Notes: generated by a model from the letters alone, not told the origin. A DNA stretch of 16,236 bases from MED-G105 sp050331095 (GCA_050331095.1 JBHJHE010000066.1:1-16236), one strand, 5' to 3'; counted from the first letter of the stretch, positions 1-7,658 are shown. Translations and numbers: made by a program.

Positions 1-1
1 C

Positions 2-79
2 GCGCGGGCGCCGCGGCGCGAGCCGGAGCAGCCCGTCGTCGGTTTCGGCGACAACGCGCCGGCGTTTCTGAGCCGCTGA
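2..79 (+). CDS. C-terminal fragment of an upstream gene, possibly a DEAD-box RNA helicase
   Basis: An open frame enters from the left edge and stops at TGA 77-79, leaving 25 residues that end PVVGFGDNAPAFLSR. The arginine- and proline-rich lead-in followed by a VVGFGD-x-x-PAFL ending resembles the C-terminal tail of alphaproteobacterial DEAD-box RNA helicases (RhlE-like), as far as I recall that family. No catalytic motif lies inside the window, so the product name is a guess. That a coding frame ends here is more secure than its identity. The 113 bases to the next start codon show no convincing promoter or terminator. Confidence 0.4.
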   Translation, partial: ARAPRREPEQPVVGFGDNAPAFLSR

Positions 80-192
80 GATCCGCGTCGTTAACGGCGC
101 GGCAAGGGGTTTGATTAGCCGTTCCTTTACGCCGCGGCGCCAAAGCTGCGCGCGGGCGGCGCGTCGCGCGTCGACGTCGTTTGCGGGTTCCT

Positions 193-1254
193 ATGTCAAT
201 GAGCGTCGACAGCACTCACCGCATCGCCGAAGCGGCGTTGCAGGGCCTGAAGACGCTAGAGCTTGCGGCTACGCCGAAGAACTTCGAGTTGTGGAGCGCG
301 CACCTCAGCGGCCGCGCCCCGGCGCTCTCCCGCGACATTCAAAGAGCGTTAACCGTTGGCGGAACGATCGACCAAAACCGCCTCGACGAGCTTTACGAAA
401 CCCATGTGCTGCGCGCAGATCTCTCGCGCGACATGGTCGAACTCGTCGACAAACTGAACGACGAGGTCGCGAAACTCGCGGACGCGATCGAGGAGAGCGG
501 CGAGGACGCCCACTCGAACAACGAGGCGTTGGAGAGCCTGAAGGGCGAAATGTCCCGCTCGGCGGATTCAAGCCCCGGCGTCGCGGCGCTTCTCGAGCGG
601 GTCATCTCCATCACGCGCTCCGTCCACGACACGAACCAGAAACTCGAAAAGCAATTGTCCGTGTCCTCCGACGAGGTCAGCGTCCTGCGCCAGAACATCG
701 AGCACATTCAGCTCGAGGCGATGAAGGATCCGCTCACCGGCGTCCACAACCGCAAATCCTTCGACGACGGGCTCGCGCGGCTGACGAAAGCCGCAGCGGA
801 GAACGGCGGCCCTCTCGCCCTCGTCATGGCCGACGTCGATTACTTCAAACGCTTCAACGACAAATGGGGCCACCAGACGGGCGATCAGGTGTTACGCCTT
901 GTCGCCGAAGTGATGAACGCGAACGTCAAGGGCCAGGACCTCCTGGCGCGCTACGGCGGAGAGGAGTTCGCGATCGTTCTTCCGGGCACGACGCTCGACA
1001 ACGCCAAGATGCTCGCCGACCGCATCCGTCGCGCCGTCGAATCGCGCCGCCTGAAGAAGCGACGCACGCGCGAAGACCTCGGCGTCATCACGGTTTCGAT
1101 GGGGGTCGCGAGCTTCGCGGCGCCGGGCGATGCGAGCGAAGCGCTCGTCGAACGCGCCGACAAATGTCTCTACAAAGCCAAAAACGACGGCCGCAACCGG
1201 GTCGTCGACGAGACGGAGCTCGCAGCGAACGACGGCGAGAGCGACGCGGCCTAA
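193..1254 (+). CDS. GGDEF-domain diguanylate cyclase with alphaproteobacterial N-terminal helical region
   Basis: A predicted cytosolic enzyme making cyclic di-GMP from two GTP, 353 residues from ATG 193. A TTG at 181 and an ATG at 199 are alternatives, and no start has a strong Shine-Dalgarno. Residues 1-175 are helical and hydrophilic, with an N-terminal segment (TPKNFELWSAHLSGRAPAL, 27-45) of a kind common before GGDEF domains in this class, then a coiled-coil-like stretch at about 78-175. The GGDEF domain begins at DPLTGVHNRKSF (179-190). It keeps the metal-binding DVD (214-216) and the active-site GGEEF (255-259), so it should be active. The inhibitory I-site position reads KGQD (246-249) instead of RxxD. 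There is no membrane segment or receiver domain. It faces the fliL operon tail to tail. A role in motility control is inferred from position only. Confidence 0.9.
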   Translation: MSMSVDSTHRIAEAALQGLKTLELAATPKNFELWSAHLSGRAPALSRDIQRALTVGGTIDQNRLDELYETHVLRADLSRDMVELVDKLNDEVAKLADAIEESGEDAHSNNEALESLKGEMSRSADSSPGVAALLERVISITRSVHDTNQKLEKQLSVSSDEVSVLRQNIEHIQLEAMKDPLTGVHNRKSFDDGLARLTKAAAENGGPLALVMADVDYFKRFNDKWGHQTGDQVLRLVAEVMNANVKGQDLLARYGGEEFAIVLPGTTLDNAKMLADRIRRAVESRRLKKRRTREDLGVITVSMGVASFAAPGDASEALVERADKCLYKAKNDGRNRVVDETELAANDGESDAA

Positions 1255-1314
1255 GGGCCCCGGGGCGTTCAGCTTTGGACCGGGCGAAGACAGTCTCAGG
1301 CGCTTGTACCCAAA

Positions 1315-1363
1315 GCATCTAGAGTGTCCGGCCGTTTGATCAGCAGACGGTATGCTCTAGAAT
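1315..1363. terminator. Hairpin between convergent genes, likely bidirectional terminator
   Basis: The outer arms TCTAGAG (1318-1324) and CTCTAGA (1355-1361) are inverted copies. An inner stem pairs CCGTTTG (1332-1338) with CAGACGG (1344-1350) through one G-U pair around a 5-base loop. Together they fold most of the gap between the diguanylate cyclase and the TPR gene, whose TAG stop (1357-1359) lies in the outer arm. There is no long U-tract, so this is a structure-based call. CTAGAGCAT-type inverted elements are frequent between genes in alphaproteobacteria. Confidence 0.5.
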
Positions 1364-3225
1364 GAACCCGGCGCCGCGCCAGCCGTTTCGAACAAACCCT
1401 GATACGAACGAAAAAACGCTGCGGCGTCGTCGACATTGTCGAGAGCGTTGACGAGCGGCCGCGCCGGACCGTCGACGCGGTTCGCGAACGCGGCGAGCGC
1501 CGCATCGTCGCCGGCGAGCGCGAAGCCGGCGGCCGCGCGCACGGCGGCGTCGCGGCGCGCAGGGCTCGCATCGAGTTCGTATAGGGCGGCGTAGGCCCGC
1601 GCGGCCGGGGCCCAGCGCTCGGCGCGCCACAGAACGTCGGCGCGCGCCCTGACGCTCGCAAGGTCGTCGCGCTCCGCCAACAAGGCGAGCGCCGCGTCCG
1701 TGCGGCCAAGCTGGGCGAGGCTCTCCACCTCGAGCGTGCGCCGGCGGTCGACGAGCGGCTCGTCGAGGCCGGTGATGCGCGACGTGCGGATCGCCCGCAG
1801 CGCGTCGGCCGGCTCGCCGGCGGCGAGACGCGTCGCGGCGAGCTCGGCGGCGAGGCGCGCGCGCGCCGCTCCCCGCAGGCGCTGGAACGTCTGATGCTCA
1901 AGCAGTTCCGCCGCCTCGCGGGCAAGACCGAGGGCCGACAAATCCGCGGCGACGCGCCGGATGAGCGCGTCCCCGGCGGCGCCCGGCGGCGCGAAGTCGA
2001 TGTTCTCGTAAAAAAGCCGCGCCGCAACGAGGGGCGGAAGAGCGAGCCGTTCGCCGAAGAGCCCGGGCAAGGCGTCGGCGAGGCGACGGCGCGCGGTCTC
2101 GGCGAGATCGGCGCGCGGGTGGTGCGCGATGAGGCGCCGCCAGGCGTGGATAGCGCGGGCCGCATCGCCGCTTGCGAAGGCGGCATGGCCAAGGATCGAC
2201 AGGGCCTCGCGCTCCAGGAAGGGGTCGATCGGGCGCAGCAAGACCCGGCTCGCAAGATCGGCGATGTTCGCCGCGCGGTCGTTCGCGACTTCTCCTTCAA
2301 GGTCAGCGACGGCGCCGTAGATCGCCGCCCGCCAGGCGATCGGTCCGCTAGCGGACGAGGCGAGCAGCGCCGGCGAACCCGACCGCTCCGTTAGCCGCGC
2401 CTTGTGGAACGCCCGCGCGTCGCGGTCGACATAGGCGGCGTCGACGGCGGCGGCGACCGCGCGGCCGGCGTCGGTTTGGCCGTTGCGTCCGAGCGTGTCG
2501 GCGGCCTCGCCGGACGGCGCCGCCGCGGCCGCTTCGATCCGCAGCCGCATGATTTCTTCGGCGTGCTCCGGCGCGATGATCGCTGCGTCTCCAACGCGCT
2601 GGAAGGCTTTCGCCGCCTCGCGCAACGCGCCAAGCCGGGCGAGCGCGGCGGCGCGCAGGAGGGGCGCGGTCGCGTCCCGCGCGTCGGCCTTGGCCGCGAG
2701 CGCCAGAACCTTTTCGTCTCGGCCGAGATGAAACTGCGCCCGCAGCCGAACGCGTTCGACCGCGCGCGCGGCGTCGCCGCCGACGTCGCGTAGCGGCTCC
2801 AGCGTCGACAGCGCTTCGGCGTACAGTCCGTGCCGGGTGTAAAACGCGGCAAGGCGCAAGCGCGCTTCGGTTTCGTCGGCGTCCTCGGCGGCCTTCGCGG
2901 CGGCCTCTGCGGCGGCCTTCACCGCCTCGCCAAGGCGGCGCTCCTCTGCGGCGAAGGGCGTGTCTTCCTCCAGAATTTCAAGCGCCGCCGACGAGCCCCG
3001 CGTCGACACCACGGGCCCGAGGAATGGAATTTTGGGGTCGGGAACAGGCGCAGAGGCCGGCCGGCGCGAGGCCCGCAAGGTCGGCGCGGGCAACGTCGCC
3101 AACGTCGTTCGCTCCGCGACCGCGGGCGGCGGCGGCGGTTGCGGTGGCGGCGGCAAGGGCGCGGCTAGCGCCATCGAGGCGGCGTAGGCAAGGCCGCCGC
3201 TTGCGAACGCGACGGGACGTCTCAC
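1357..3225 (-). CDS. Exported TPR-like repeat protein in the fliL-fliM-motE operon
   Basis: A 622-residue protein starting at GTG 3225, which overlaps the TGA of the MotE-family gene (GTGA), so translation is probably coupled. The N terminus has two arginines and a weakly hydrophobic stretch ending near MALAAP (18-23), compatible with a signal peptide, then a proline run (23-34). From about residue 85 to the end it is alanine-rich paired helices in the manner of TPR/Sel1-like repeats (for example YAEALSTLEPLRDVGGDAAR). No catalytic motif is visible. As last gene of a switch/stator operon and directly after motE, it could be a periplasmic motility factor. In Sinorhizobium MotE is the chaperone of the periplasmic protein MotC, and this protein could fill the MotC place, but I see no direct sequence evidence for homology. 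Confidence 0.75.
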   Translation of the reverse strand: MRRPVAFASGGLAYAASMALAAPLPPPPQPPPPPAVAERTTLATLPAPTLRASRRPASAPVPDPKIPFLGPVVSTRGSSAALEILEEDTPFAAEERRLGEAVKAAAEAAAKAAEDADETEARLRLAAFYTRHGLYAEALSTLEPLRDVGGDAARAVERVRLRAQFHLGRDEKVLALAAKADARDATAPLLRAAALARLGALREAAKAFQRVGDAAIIAPEHAEEIMRLRIEAAAAAPSGEAADTLGRNGQTDAGRAVAAAVDAAYVDRDARAFHKARLTERSGSPALLASSASGPIAWRAAIYGAVADLEGEVANDRAANIADLASRVLLRPIDPFLEREALSILGHAAFASGDAARAIHAWRRLIAHHPRADLAETARRRLADALPGLFGERLALPPLVAARLFYENIDFAPPGAAGDALIRRVAADLSALGLAREAAELLEHQTFQRLRGAARARLAAELAATRLAAGEPADALRAIRTSRITGLDEPLVDRRRTLEVESLAQLGRTDAALALLAERDDLASVRARADVLWRAERWAPAARAYAALYELDASPARRDAAVRAAAGFALAGDDAALAAFANRVDGPARPLVNALDNVDDAAAFFRSYQGLFETAGAAPGSF

Positions 3226-3842
3226 GGCGCATCGCTTTCCGCCGCCGCGCCGTCCGCCGGCGCATCTTCCGTACGGCCCGCAAGCAGCGCGGTCAGGGCC
3301 TCGGCTTTCGCCGGATCCATCTCGCCGAGGACGGCGGAGAGCGCTTGCGTGCGCATGCCCGCGGCCACGGGCAGGAGGATCGACGGCTCCAGAAGCTCGA
3401 AGATCCGCGCCGCGTCGCGGGGGCGCACGCGTTCATAAGTGCGCGACAGGGTCGCGAACTCCTCCGTCGTGCGCGTTGCCGCCGCCGCCTCCAATTGCGC
3501 GAGACGCTCCGCTTCGATGCGGATTTCGGCGAAGCGCGCTTCGAGCCGCCGCTCGGCCGCCGCGAGCGTCGCCTCGCGGGTGTCGAGCTCGCGCGCGCGC
3601 GCTTCGAGCTCCGCCTGGCGCGCGGTCAAACGCGCGGCCAGTCGCGCGCCGGGCGTCTCGGCGGAAGTCTGCGCGTCGTCTAATTCATCCGCATCCGGCG
3701 CAGCCGCGCCGACGCGCCCGCCCCCGACCTGCGCGGTCGCCGGCGCGCCGACCGCCGCCACGGCGCCGGCCATCCGCGAGACGGCGGCGGCGAGAAGCGC
3801 CGCGGCGAGCACGGGCAAAATCTGCAAGCGCGGGCCGGTCAT
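3222..3842 (-). CDS. motE: MotE-family membrane-anchored coiled-coil protein
   Basis: A 206-residue protein starting at ATG 3842, which overlaps the TGA of the DUF6468 gene (ATGA). An N-terminal hydrophobic segment (about 7-31) is a signal peptide or membrane anchor. A low-complexity linker follows, then a charged coiled coil (about 66-122), then a compact helical domain (about 126-190) with the MgtE-N-like signature LGEMDPAKAEALTALLAGR (172-190) typical of MotE/FlbE-type proteins. In Sinorhizobium MotE is a periplasmic chaperone stabilising MotC and acts as a disulfide-linked dimer. This copy contains no cysteine, so disulfide dimerisation is impossible and the coiled coil would have to carry dimerisation. 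Operon position after fliL, fliM and DUF6468 is standard for this lineage. Confidence 0.8.
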   Translation of the reverse strand: MTGPRLQILPVLAAALLAAAVSRMAGAVAAVGAPATAQVGGGRVGAAAPDADELDDAQTSAETPGARLAARLTARQAELEARARELDTREATLAAAERRLEARFAEIRIEAERLAQLEAAAATRTTEEFATLSRTYERVRPRDAARIFELLEPSILLPVAAGMRTQALSAVLGEMDPAKAEALTALLAGRTEDAPADGAAAESDAP

Positions 3843-4198
3843 TGCGCGCGCGCCTTTCGCGCGCGGCCGGCGACCGCTCGCACGTCCCCCACAGCCGCTT
3901 CGATGCGCGCGGCGATACGCTCGCCGGCGGCCACCATGACGGAGAGGTCCGTCGCGAGCGCCGACGCTCTGTCTTTGGTCCGCGTAAGGTTGCGCGCGCT
4001 TTCGAGACCGGTTTCTTCGATGCGAGCGAGCGTCGCTTCGGCGCGCCGGGCCGCCGCGTCGAACTCGTCGATCGCTTCCTTCAACGCGGTCTGGCCCGAC
4101 TTGACTTCGTCAAGCCGGCGGCTGAGGCGCGCGCAGTAAAGACAGGTCGCGCCGAGCAAGGCGATCACGACGACGTTGATGAGAAGGCCGGCGCTCAT
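3839..4198 (-). CDS. DUF6468 small membrane-anchored coiled-coil protein of flagellar operon
   Basis: A 119-residue protein from ATG 4198, overlapping the fliM TGA by four bases (ATGA) and the next start by four bases. An N-terminal membrane helix (about 4-23, LLINVVVIALLGATCLYC) is followed by SRRLDEVKSGQTALKEAID and a continuous amphipathic helix to the end. This matches the DUF6468 pattern (membrane helix, LxRRL, SGQ-x-x-L) found next to fliM in many alphaproteobacteria. The function is not established. A structural or stator-linked role is an inference from its fixed place between fliM and motE. Confidence 0.75.
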   Translation of the reverse strand: MSAGLLINVVVIALLGATCLYCARLSRRLDEVKSGQTALKEAIDEFDAAARRAEATLARIEETGLESARNLTRTKDRASALATDLSVMVAAGERIAARIEAAVGDVRAVAGRARKARAQ

Positions 4199-5340
4199 GC
4201 GTCCTCGCCTTCGCTCGCGCCGTCCGCCGCTTCAAATTCGCGCGGAGCGTCAATAGCCGGAACGTCGAGGGCCGCCGGCGCCGGACGTTTTTCGTCCGCA
4301 CCCGCCTCGCCGCCAGGCGCGTCGAGCAGCCGGAGGGCGATGCGGTCGCCAAGCCGGCCGCGGCGCGCCGCAGCGACGTCGCGCCCGCCCACGCTGAGCG
4401 ACACCGGCGCCTGGGGCCCGTCGCGAAAGGCGACGACGTCGCCGACCTTCAGCTCAGCAAGGGCGCCGATCGTCATGTCCTTGCGCGCCAACACCGCCTG
4501 CGCGTCGAGGCGCGCAGACCGGATCCGGGCGTCGAGCCGCGCGCGCCAGGCGTCGTCGCGACGTTCGGAGTCGCTCGAAAACTCCCGCATCAACAACTCG
4601 CGGATCGGCTCGATCGCCCCGTGGGGCATCAGCACGTAGGCGCGGGTTTTCAACTCGCCGATGCCGATGTTGAGCTTGGCGAGCGCGCACACGCTCGGCT
4701 CCTGCGCGATCGCGGCGAAGCGCGGGCTCGTCTCGATGCGGTCGAGCCGGAAATTCGGTTCGTAGACGACCTGAAACGCCTCGTTGAGCGCCTCCATCAC
4801 CGCGCCGAACAGCCGGCCCGCAAGGCTGAGCTCGATGGCGGTGAAGGCGCGGCCCTCGTCGACGAAGCCGGAAAGGCCGCGCCGGCCGCCGAGGAGCAGG
4901 TCGACGACCGCGAGGATCAGCGCGGATTCCGCGACGATGAGGCAGTGCGCCTCAAGCGGCGCCGAGCGCGCGACGCCGATGACGACCTCCCGTTCGTGGG
5001 CGTGCAGAAAATCGCCGAACCGAGTCGACGCGACATCTTCGAGCGTGACCTCGACGTTTTCGTCGGCGAGCTGACGCAGGCGGCGCGACATGCCCCGCGC
5101 GGCGCGATCGAAGACGACGTCGAGCATGGGCAGCTTGCGGTGCGCGACGAAGGCGGAGTTGATGAGCGCGTAAAGACCCGAACGATCCTGCGTCTCGGCG
5201 CCGGCGAAGTCGAAGCCTGCGAGCTTTGACAGGTTCGGCCGCGCATCGTCCCAGGCGACGTCGCCGTCCTTCACCTCGCCGTCGGGCGACGGCGTTTCAC
5301 GCTCGAGGCCAAAACTCTTTTTACTGAACGATGAGGTCAT
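4195..5340 (-). CDS. fliM: Flagellar motor switch protein FliM
   Basis: C-ring switch component linking the FliG torque ring to the FliN/SpoA base, 381 residues from ATG 5340. The frame stays open upstream to 5481, but that stretch overlaps fliL and is arginine/serine-rich non-coding translation, so 5340 was chosen. It overlaps the end of fliL by 20 bases. The middle CheC-like domain spans roughly 50-250 and carries GGRRG (151-155) where well-studied FliMs have GGxG, the FliG-contact motif. The C-terminal SpoA domain (about 266-340) ends VSLSVGGRDVAAARRGRLGDRIALRLL and is typical. An acidic 41-residue tail follows. The N-terminal LSQxEIDALL-type peptide that binds phosphorylated CheY in enteric FliM is not recognisable in residues 1-50. 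Confidence 0.92.
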   Translation of the reverse strand: MTSSFSKKSFGLERETPSPDGEVKDGDVAWDDARPNLSKLAGFDFAGAETQDRSGLYALINSAFVAHRKLPMLDVVFDRAARGMSRRLRQLADENVEVTLEDVASTRFGDFLHAHEREVVIGVARSAPLEAHCLIVAESALILAVVDLLLGGRRGLSGFVDEGRAFTAIELSLAGRLFGAVMEALNEAFQVVYEPNFRLDRIETSPRFAAIAQEPSVCALAKLNIGIGELKTRAYVLMPHGAIEPIRELLMREFSSDSERRDDAWRARLDARIRSARLDAQAVLARKDMTIGALAELKVGDVVAFRDGPQAPVSLSVGGRDVAAARRGRLGDRIALRLLDAPGGEAGADEKRPAPAALDVPAIDAPREFEAADGASEGEDA

Positions 5341-5842
5341 CGACCACCACCTCCTGAGCTTTCGCCGGCGCGATCGCCACGTCGACGCGGCGCAGGAGCT
5401 CGTCTTTGACCCGCGCCATCGCCGGCGCGCCGCTAAGGTCTTCCGGCGACAATTGCCGCATGAGGAATGACATTCGTTCACGGATCTCCGCCTGACGCGC
5501 CGCGACGGCCCGCTCCGCGTCGCGATCGGCCACCACGACCACCGGCGTCAGCTTGGCGTAGGCGCGCCGTCCCTGGAGATCGGGCGCGAGGTCGACGAGC
5601 ACCGGTTCGAGGCGAACGTAACGGGCCTCGCCGTTCGCGAACGTCGACAATGACGACGCGCCGATGCGACGGCGCACCTGATCGTTGAAGGCGAGCGTAG
5701 AGATCGACAGCATCAGCGAGGCGGCGATGAAAAAGAGCGTGATGTGCTTGCCGGGCGTGCGCACGCGCGCGCGGGCCCGGGGGCCCGACGCCGGGCCTGG
5801 CGCCCGCTCGTCCGCATGATCGATCGTCTCGATCGGTTCCAT
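5321..5842 (-). CDS. fliL: Flagellar basal body-associated protein FliL
   Basis: Single-pass inner-membrane protein that surrounds and supports the stator units, 173 residues from ATG 5842. A GCGAGGCG sequence lies immediately upstream as a short-spaced ribosome site. The open frame extends further upstream to 6058, but that region is the divergent promoter area. Residues 1-33 are cytoplasmic and rich in Pro and Arg, a membrane helix spans about 34-52 (ITLFFIAASLMLSISTLAF), and the periplasmic FliL domain follows, ending AKAQEVVVDDLIVQ. This is the first gene of the five-gene minus-strand operon. I see no clear sigma-54 element reading into it, so it is probably expressed earlier than flgF. 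In Caulobacter fliLM is a CtrA-controlled class II operon. Confidence 0.88.
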   Translation of the reverse strand: MEPIETIDHADERAPGPASGPRARARVRTPGKHITLFFIAASLMLSISTLAFNDQVRRRIGASSLSTFANGEARYVRLEPVLVDLAPDLQGRRAYAKLTPVVVVADRDAERAVAARQAEIRERMSFLMRQLSPEDLSGAPAMARVKDELLRRVDVAIAPAKAQEVVVDDLIVQ

Positions 5843-5930
5843 CGCCTCGCATCCGGCGCCCGGGTCGTCGTTTCGGCGCCAATGCCGGTTTTCGAAAAAC
5901 AGCGTTAACGGCGGGTTTCGGCGGCGGGCC

Positions 5931-5950
5931 TTGCCCGGCAAATCTTGCCG
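5931..5950. promoter_or_regulatory. Overlapping palindromes, candidate FlbD/ftr-type activator site
   Basis: CGGCAA-ATC-TTGCCG (5936-5950) is a perfect inverted repeat, and TTGCC-C-GGCAA (5931-5941) forms a second palindrome sharing its centre half. It sits about 50 bases upstream of the flgF sigma-54 -24 element and about 90 bases upstream of fliL, where an enhancer-binding protein could activate one promoter and repress the other. CCGGCAAA also occurs upstream of flgI (10708-10715). Assignment to FlbD is by analogy with Caulobacter ftr sites. Confidence 0.5.
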
Positions 5951-5998
5951 ACGCCCGTTTGCGCCCGATCTTACGCTTTGATTTTGCTGCCTTTTTGA

Positions 5999-6015
5999 TC
6001 GGCACACGGTTTGCT
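5999..6015 (+). promoter_or_regulatory. Sigma-54 promoter for flgF-flgG-flgA-flgH
   Basis: The sequence TCGGCACACGGTTTGCT contains the -24 GG (6001-6002) and -12 GC (6013-6014) separated by exactly ten bases, with GGCAC and TTGCT matching the sigma-54 consensus TGGCAC-N5-TTGCW. Transcription would start near 6026, about 44 bases before the flgF start codon. No other element of this quality was found in the fliL-flgF gap. Confidence 0.8.
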
Positions 6016-6069
6016 CTCCGATCCGTGAACCGCGCCGCCAGGACGCGGAAGGAAGCAAGCGAGGCCGCC

Positions 6070-6816
6070 ATGGAGAACGCGATCGCCGCCGGTCTGTCGC
6101 AGCAGGTCGCGCTGTCGCGCGCTCTGTCGACGGCGGCCAACAACGTCGCCAACCAGACGACGGCGGGCTTCAAGGCCGACCGACCGGCGTTTCAGGAGTA
6201 TCTCGCGGTCCTCCCCGCCACGTCCCGCGCGGCGGACCCGACGGTGTCGCTCGTCTTCGATCCGAATACGTATGTCGACTTCAGCCAGGGGGCGCTCGAG
6301 CCGACGGGCGGGGACCTCGATTTCGCGATCGACGGCGAGGGCTTCTTCGCAATCGAAACCGCCTTCGGCGTTCGTTACGGGCGGGACGGACGGTTTTCAA
6401 TCAACGACGCGGGCGAGCTCATCAATCGCGACGGCGCGCGCGTTCTCTGCGCTGACGGCGCGCCGATCTCCGTGAACCCCGTCGGCGGACCGATCACGTC
6501 GACGCCGGACGGCGAACTGCAGCAACTTGGCGCGCGCATCGGCCGGATCGGCGTCTTCACGTTCGACGCGCCGCAAGGGCTGTCGAAGGAGGGATCGGGC
6601 CTCTTCGACAATCCGGACGGCGCGGCCGGCGAAGCGACCGCGCGCGCCGACGCACGGCTCGCCCGCGGCTTCGTCGAAGGCTCGAACGTCGCGCCGATCG
6701 TCGCAGTGACGAACCTCATCGACATCTCCCGGGCCTTCACCCAGGCCGGACAGATCATCAGCACCGCGAACGAGCTCGCACGCGAGGCTATCGAGCGCCT
6801 CGGCGAGACCTCGTGA
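6070..6816 (+). CDS. flgF: Flagellar basal-body rod protein FlgF
   Basis: Proximal rod subunit, 248 residues from ATG 6070. GAGG (6061-6064) lies five bases upstream and GGAAGGAAG a little further. The open frame runs back to 5959 through the promoter, so the upstream starts were rejected. The N terminus MENAIAAGLSQQVALSRALS with NNVANQTTAGFKADRPAFQEY is the flagellar rod/hook N-terminal motif in its FlgF form. The central part has GGDLDFAIDGEGFFAIETAFG-type strands, and the C-terminal helix carries SNVAPIVAVTNLIDISRAF (about 200-218). It has no signal peptide, as expected for a type III-exported axial protein. It is first in the operon behind a sigma-54 promoter, and flgG starts 16 bases after its stop. 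Confidence 0.95.
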   Translation: MENAIAAGLSQQVALSRALSTAANNVANQTTAGFKADRPAFQEYLAVLPATSRAADPTVSLVFDPNTYVDFSQGALEPTGGDLDFAIDGEGFFAIETAFGVRYGRDGRFSINDAGELINRDGARVLCADGAPISVNPVGGPITSTPDGELQQLGARIGRIGVFTFDAPQGLSKEGSGLFDNPDGAAGEATARADARLARGFVEGSNVAPIVAVTNLIDISRAFTQAGQIISTANELAREAIERLGETS

Positions 6817-6832
6817 GGAAGGAGCCCGCGAC

Positions 6833-7621
6833 ATGAAATCGCTTAGCATCGCGGCGACGGGCATGCTCGCCCAACAGCGCAACGTCGAAGTCATCTCCAA
6901 TAACATCGCCAATCTGAACACGGTCGGCTTCAAGCGTCAGCGAGCGGAGTTTCAGGACCTCCTGTACCAGACGATCGAGCGCGCCGGGGCGTCCTCGTCG
7001 ATCACCGGCACGGCGACCCCCAACGGCGTTCAGATCGGCGCCGGCGTCAAGACGGGCTCGGTCTACCGCATCACCGAACAGGGCAACGTCACCTCCACCG
7101 GCAATGAGCTCGACCTCGCGATTTCGGGCCGCGGGCTCTTCCGCATTCAGCTGCCGGACGGCGCCGAGGCCTTTACCCGCGCAGGCAATTTCGCCGTCTC
7201 CGCTGACGGACGGATCGTCACGGAGGACGGATACGAAGTTTTCCCCGGCGTGACCGTGCCGGAGGAGACGGTCGATCTCTCGATTTCGGAGGACGGGCTT
7301 ATCGAAGCGCGCCTCGCCGACGACGAGGACTTGCAGGAGCTTGGGGTTCTCGAACTGGCGACGTTCCTCAACGAGTCCGGGCTTGAGGCGATCGGCGACA
7401 ATCTGCTGCTTGAAACCACCGCGTCGGGCCAGCCGACGATCGGCAATCCCGGCGAGCCCGGTTTCGGACGCCTGCTCCAGGGCTTCATAGAAACCGCGAA
7501 CGTCGACCCCGTGCAGGAAATCACGTCGCTGATCGCCGCGCAGCGCGCCTATGAACTGAATGCGCGGGTGATCGAGACGTCGGACGAGATGCTGTCGACC
7601 AACGCCAACCTTCAGAGCTGA
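6833..7621 (+). CDS. flgG: Flagellar basal-body distal rod protein FlgG
   Basis: Distal rod subunit, exported by the flagellar type III system, 262 residues, the usual length. ATG 6833 follows GAGGAAGGAG at good spacing. The start MKSLSIAATGMLAQQRNVEV, the SNNIANLNTVGFKRQRAEFQDLLYQ motif and the C-terminal helix ending ITSLIAAQRAYELNARVIET with DEMLSTNANLQ are diagnostic of FlgG. No anomalies were seen. It is probably translated from the flgF transcript. Confidence 0.97.
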   Translation: MKSLSIAATGMLAQQRNVEVISNNIANLNTVGFKRQRAEFQDLLYQTIERAGASSSITGTATPNGVQIGAGVKTGSVYRITEQGNVTSTGNELDLAISGRGLFRIQLPDGAEAFTRAGNFAVSADGRIVTEDGYEVFPGVTVPEETVDLSISEDGLIEARLADDEDLQELGVLELATFLNESGLEAIGDNLLLETTASGQPTIGNPGEPGFGRLLQGFIETANVDPVQEITSLIAAQRAYELNARVIETSDEMLSTNANLQS

Positions 7622-7658
7622 TCTTGATCCTTAAGCGTATGATATGGAGGCTCGAGCG

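Noticed and set aside
111..1322. A 403-residue plus-strand frame over the diguanylate cyclase
   Set aside because: It is a frame-shifted shadow with very high arginine content. The GGDEF domain is in the other frame.
3476..4639. A 387-residue plus-strand gene opposite motE, DUF6468 and fliM
   Set aside because: It is Arg/Ala/Ser-rich low-complexity translation typical of GC-rich antisense frames, and it crosses three well-supported genes.
5341..5481. A 47-residue N-terminal extension of FliM
   Set aside because: It overlaps fliL in another frame, is rich in Arg, Ser and Trp unlike FliM, and a family-typical start exists at 5340.
5843..5960. A sigma-54 promoter reading towards fliL
   Set aside because: No GG-N10-GC arrangement with adequate flanks was found on the minus strand, and the single GTTAAC is only half of a CtrA box.
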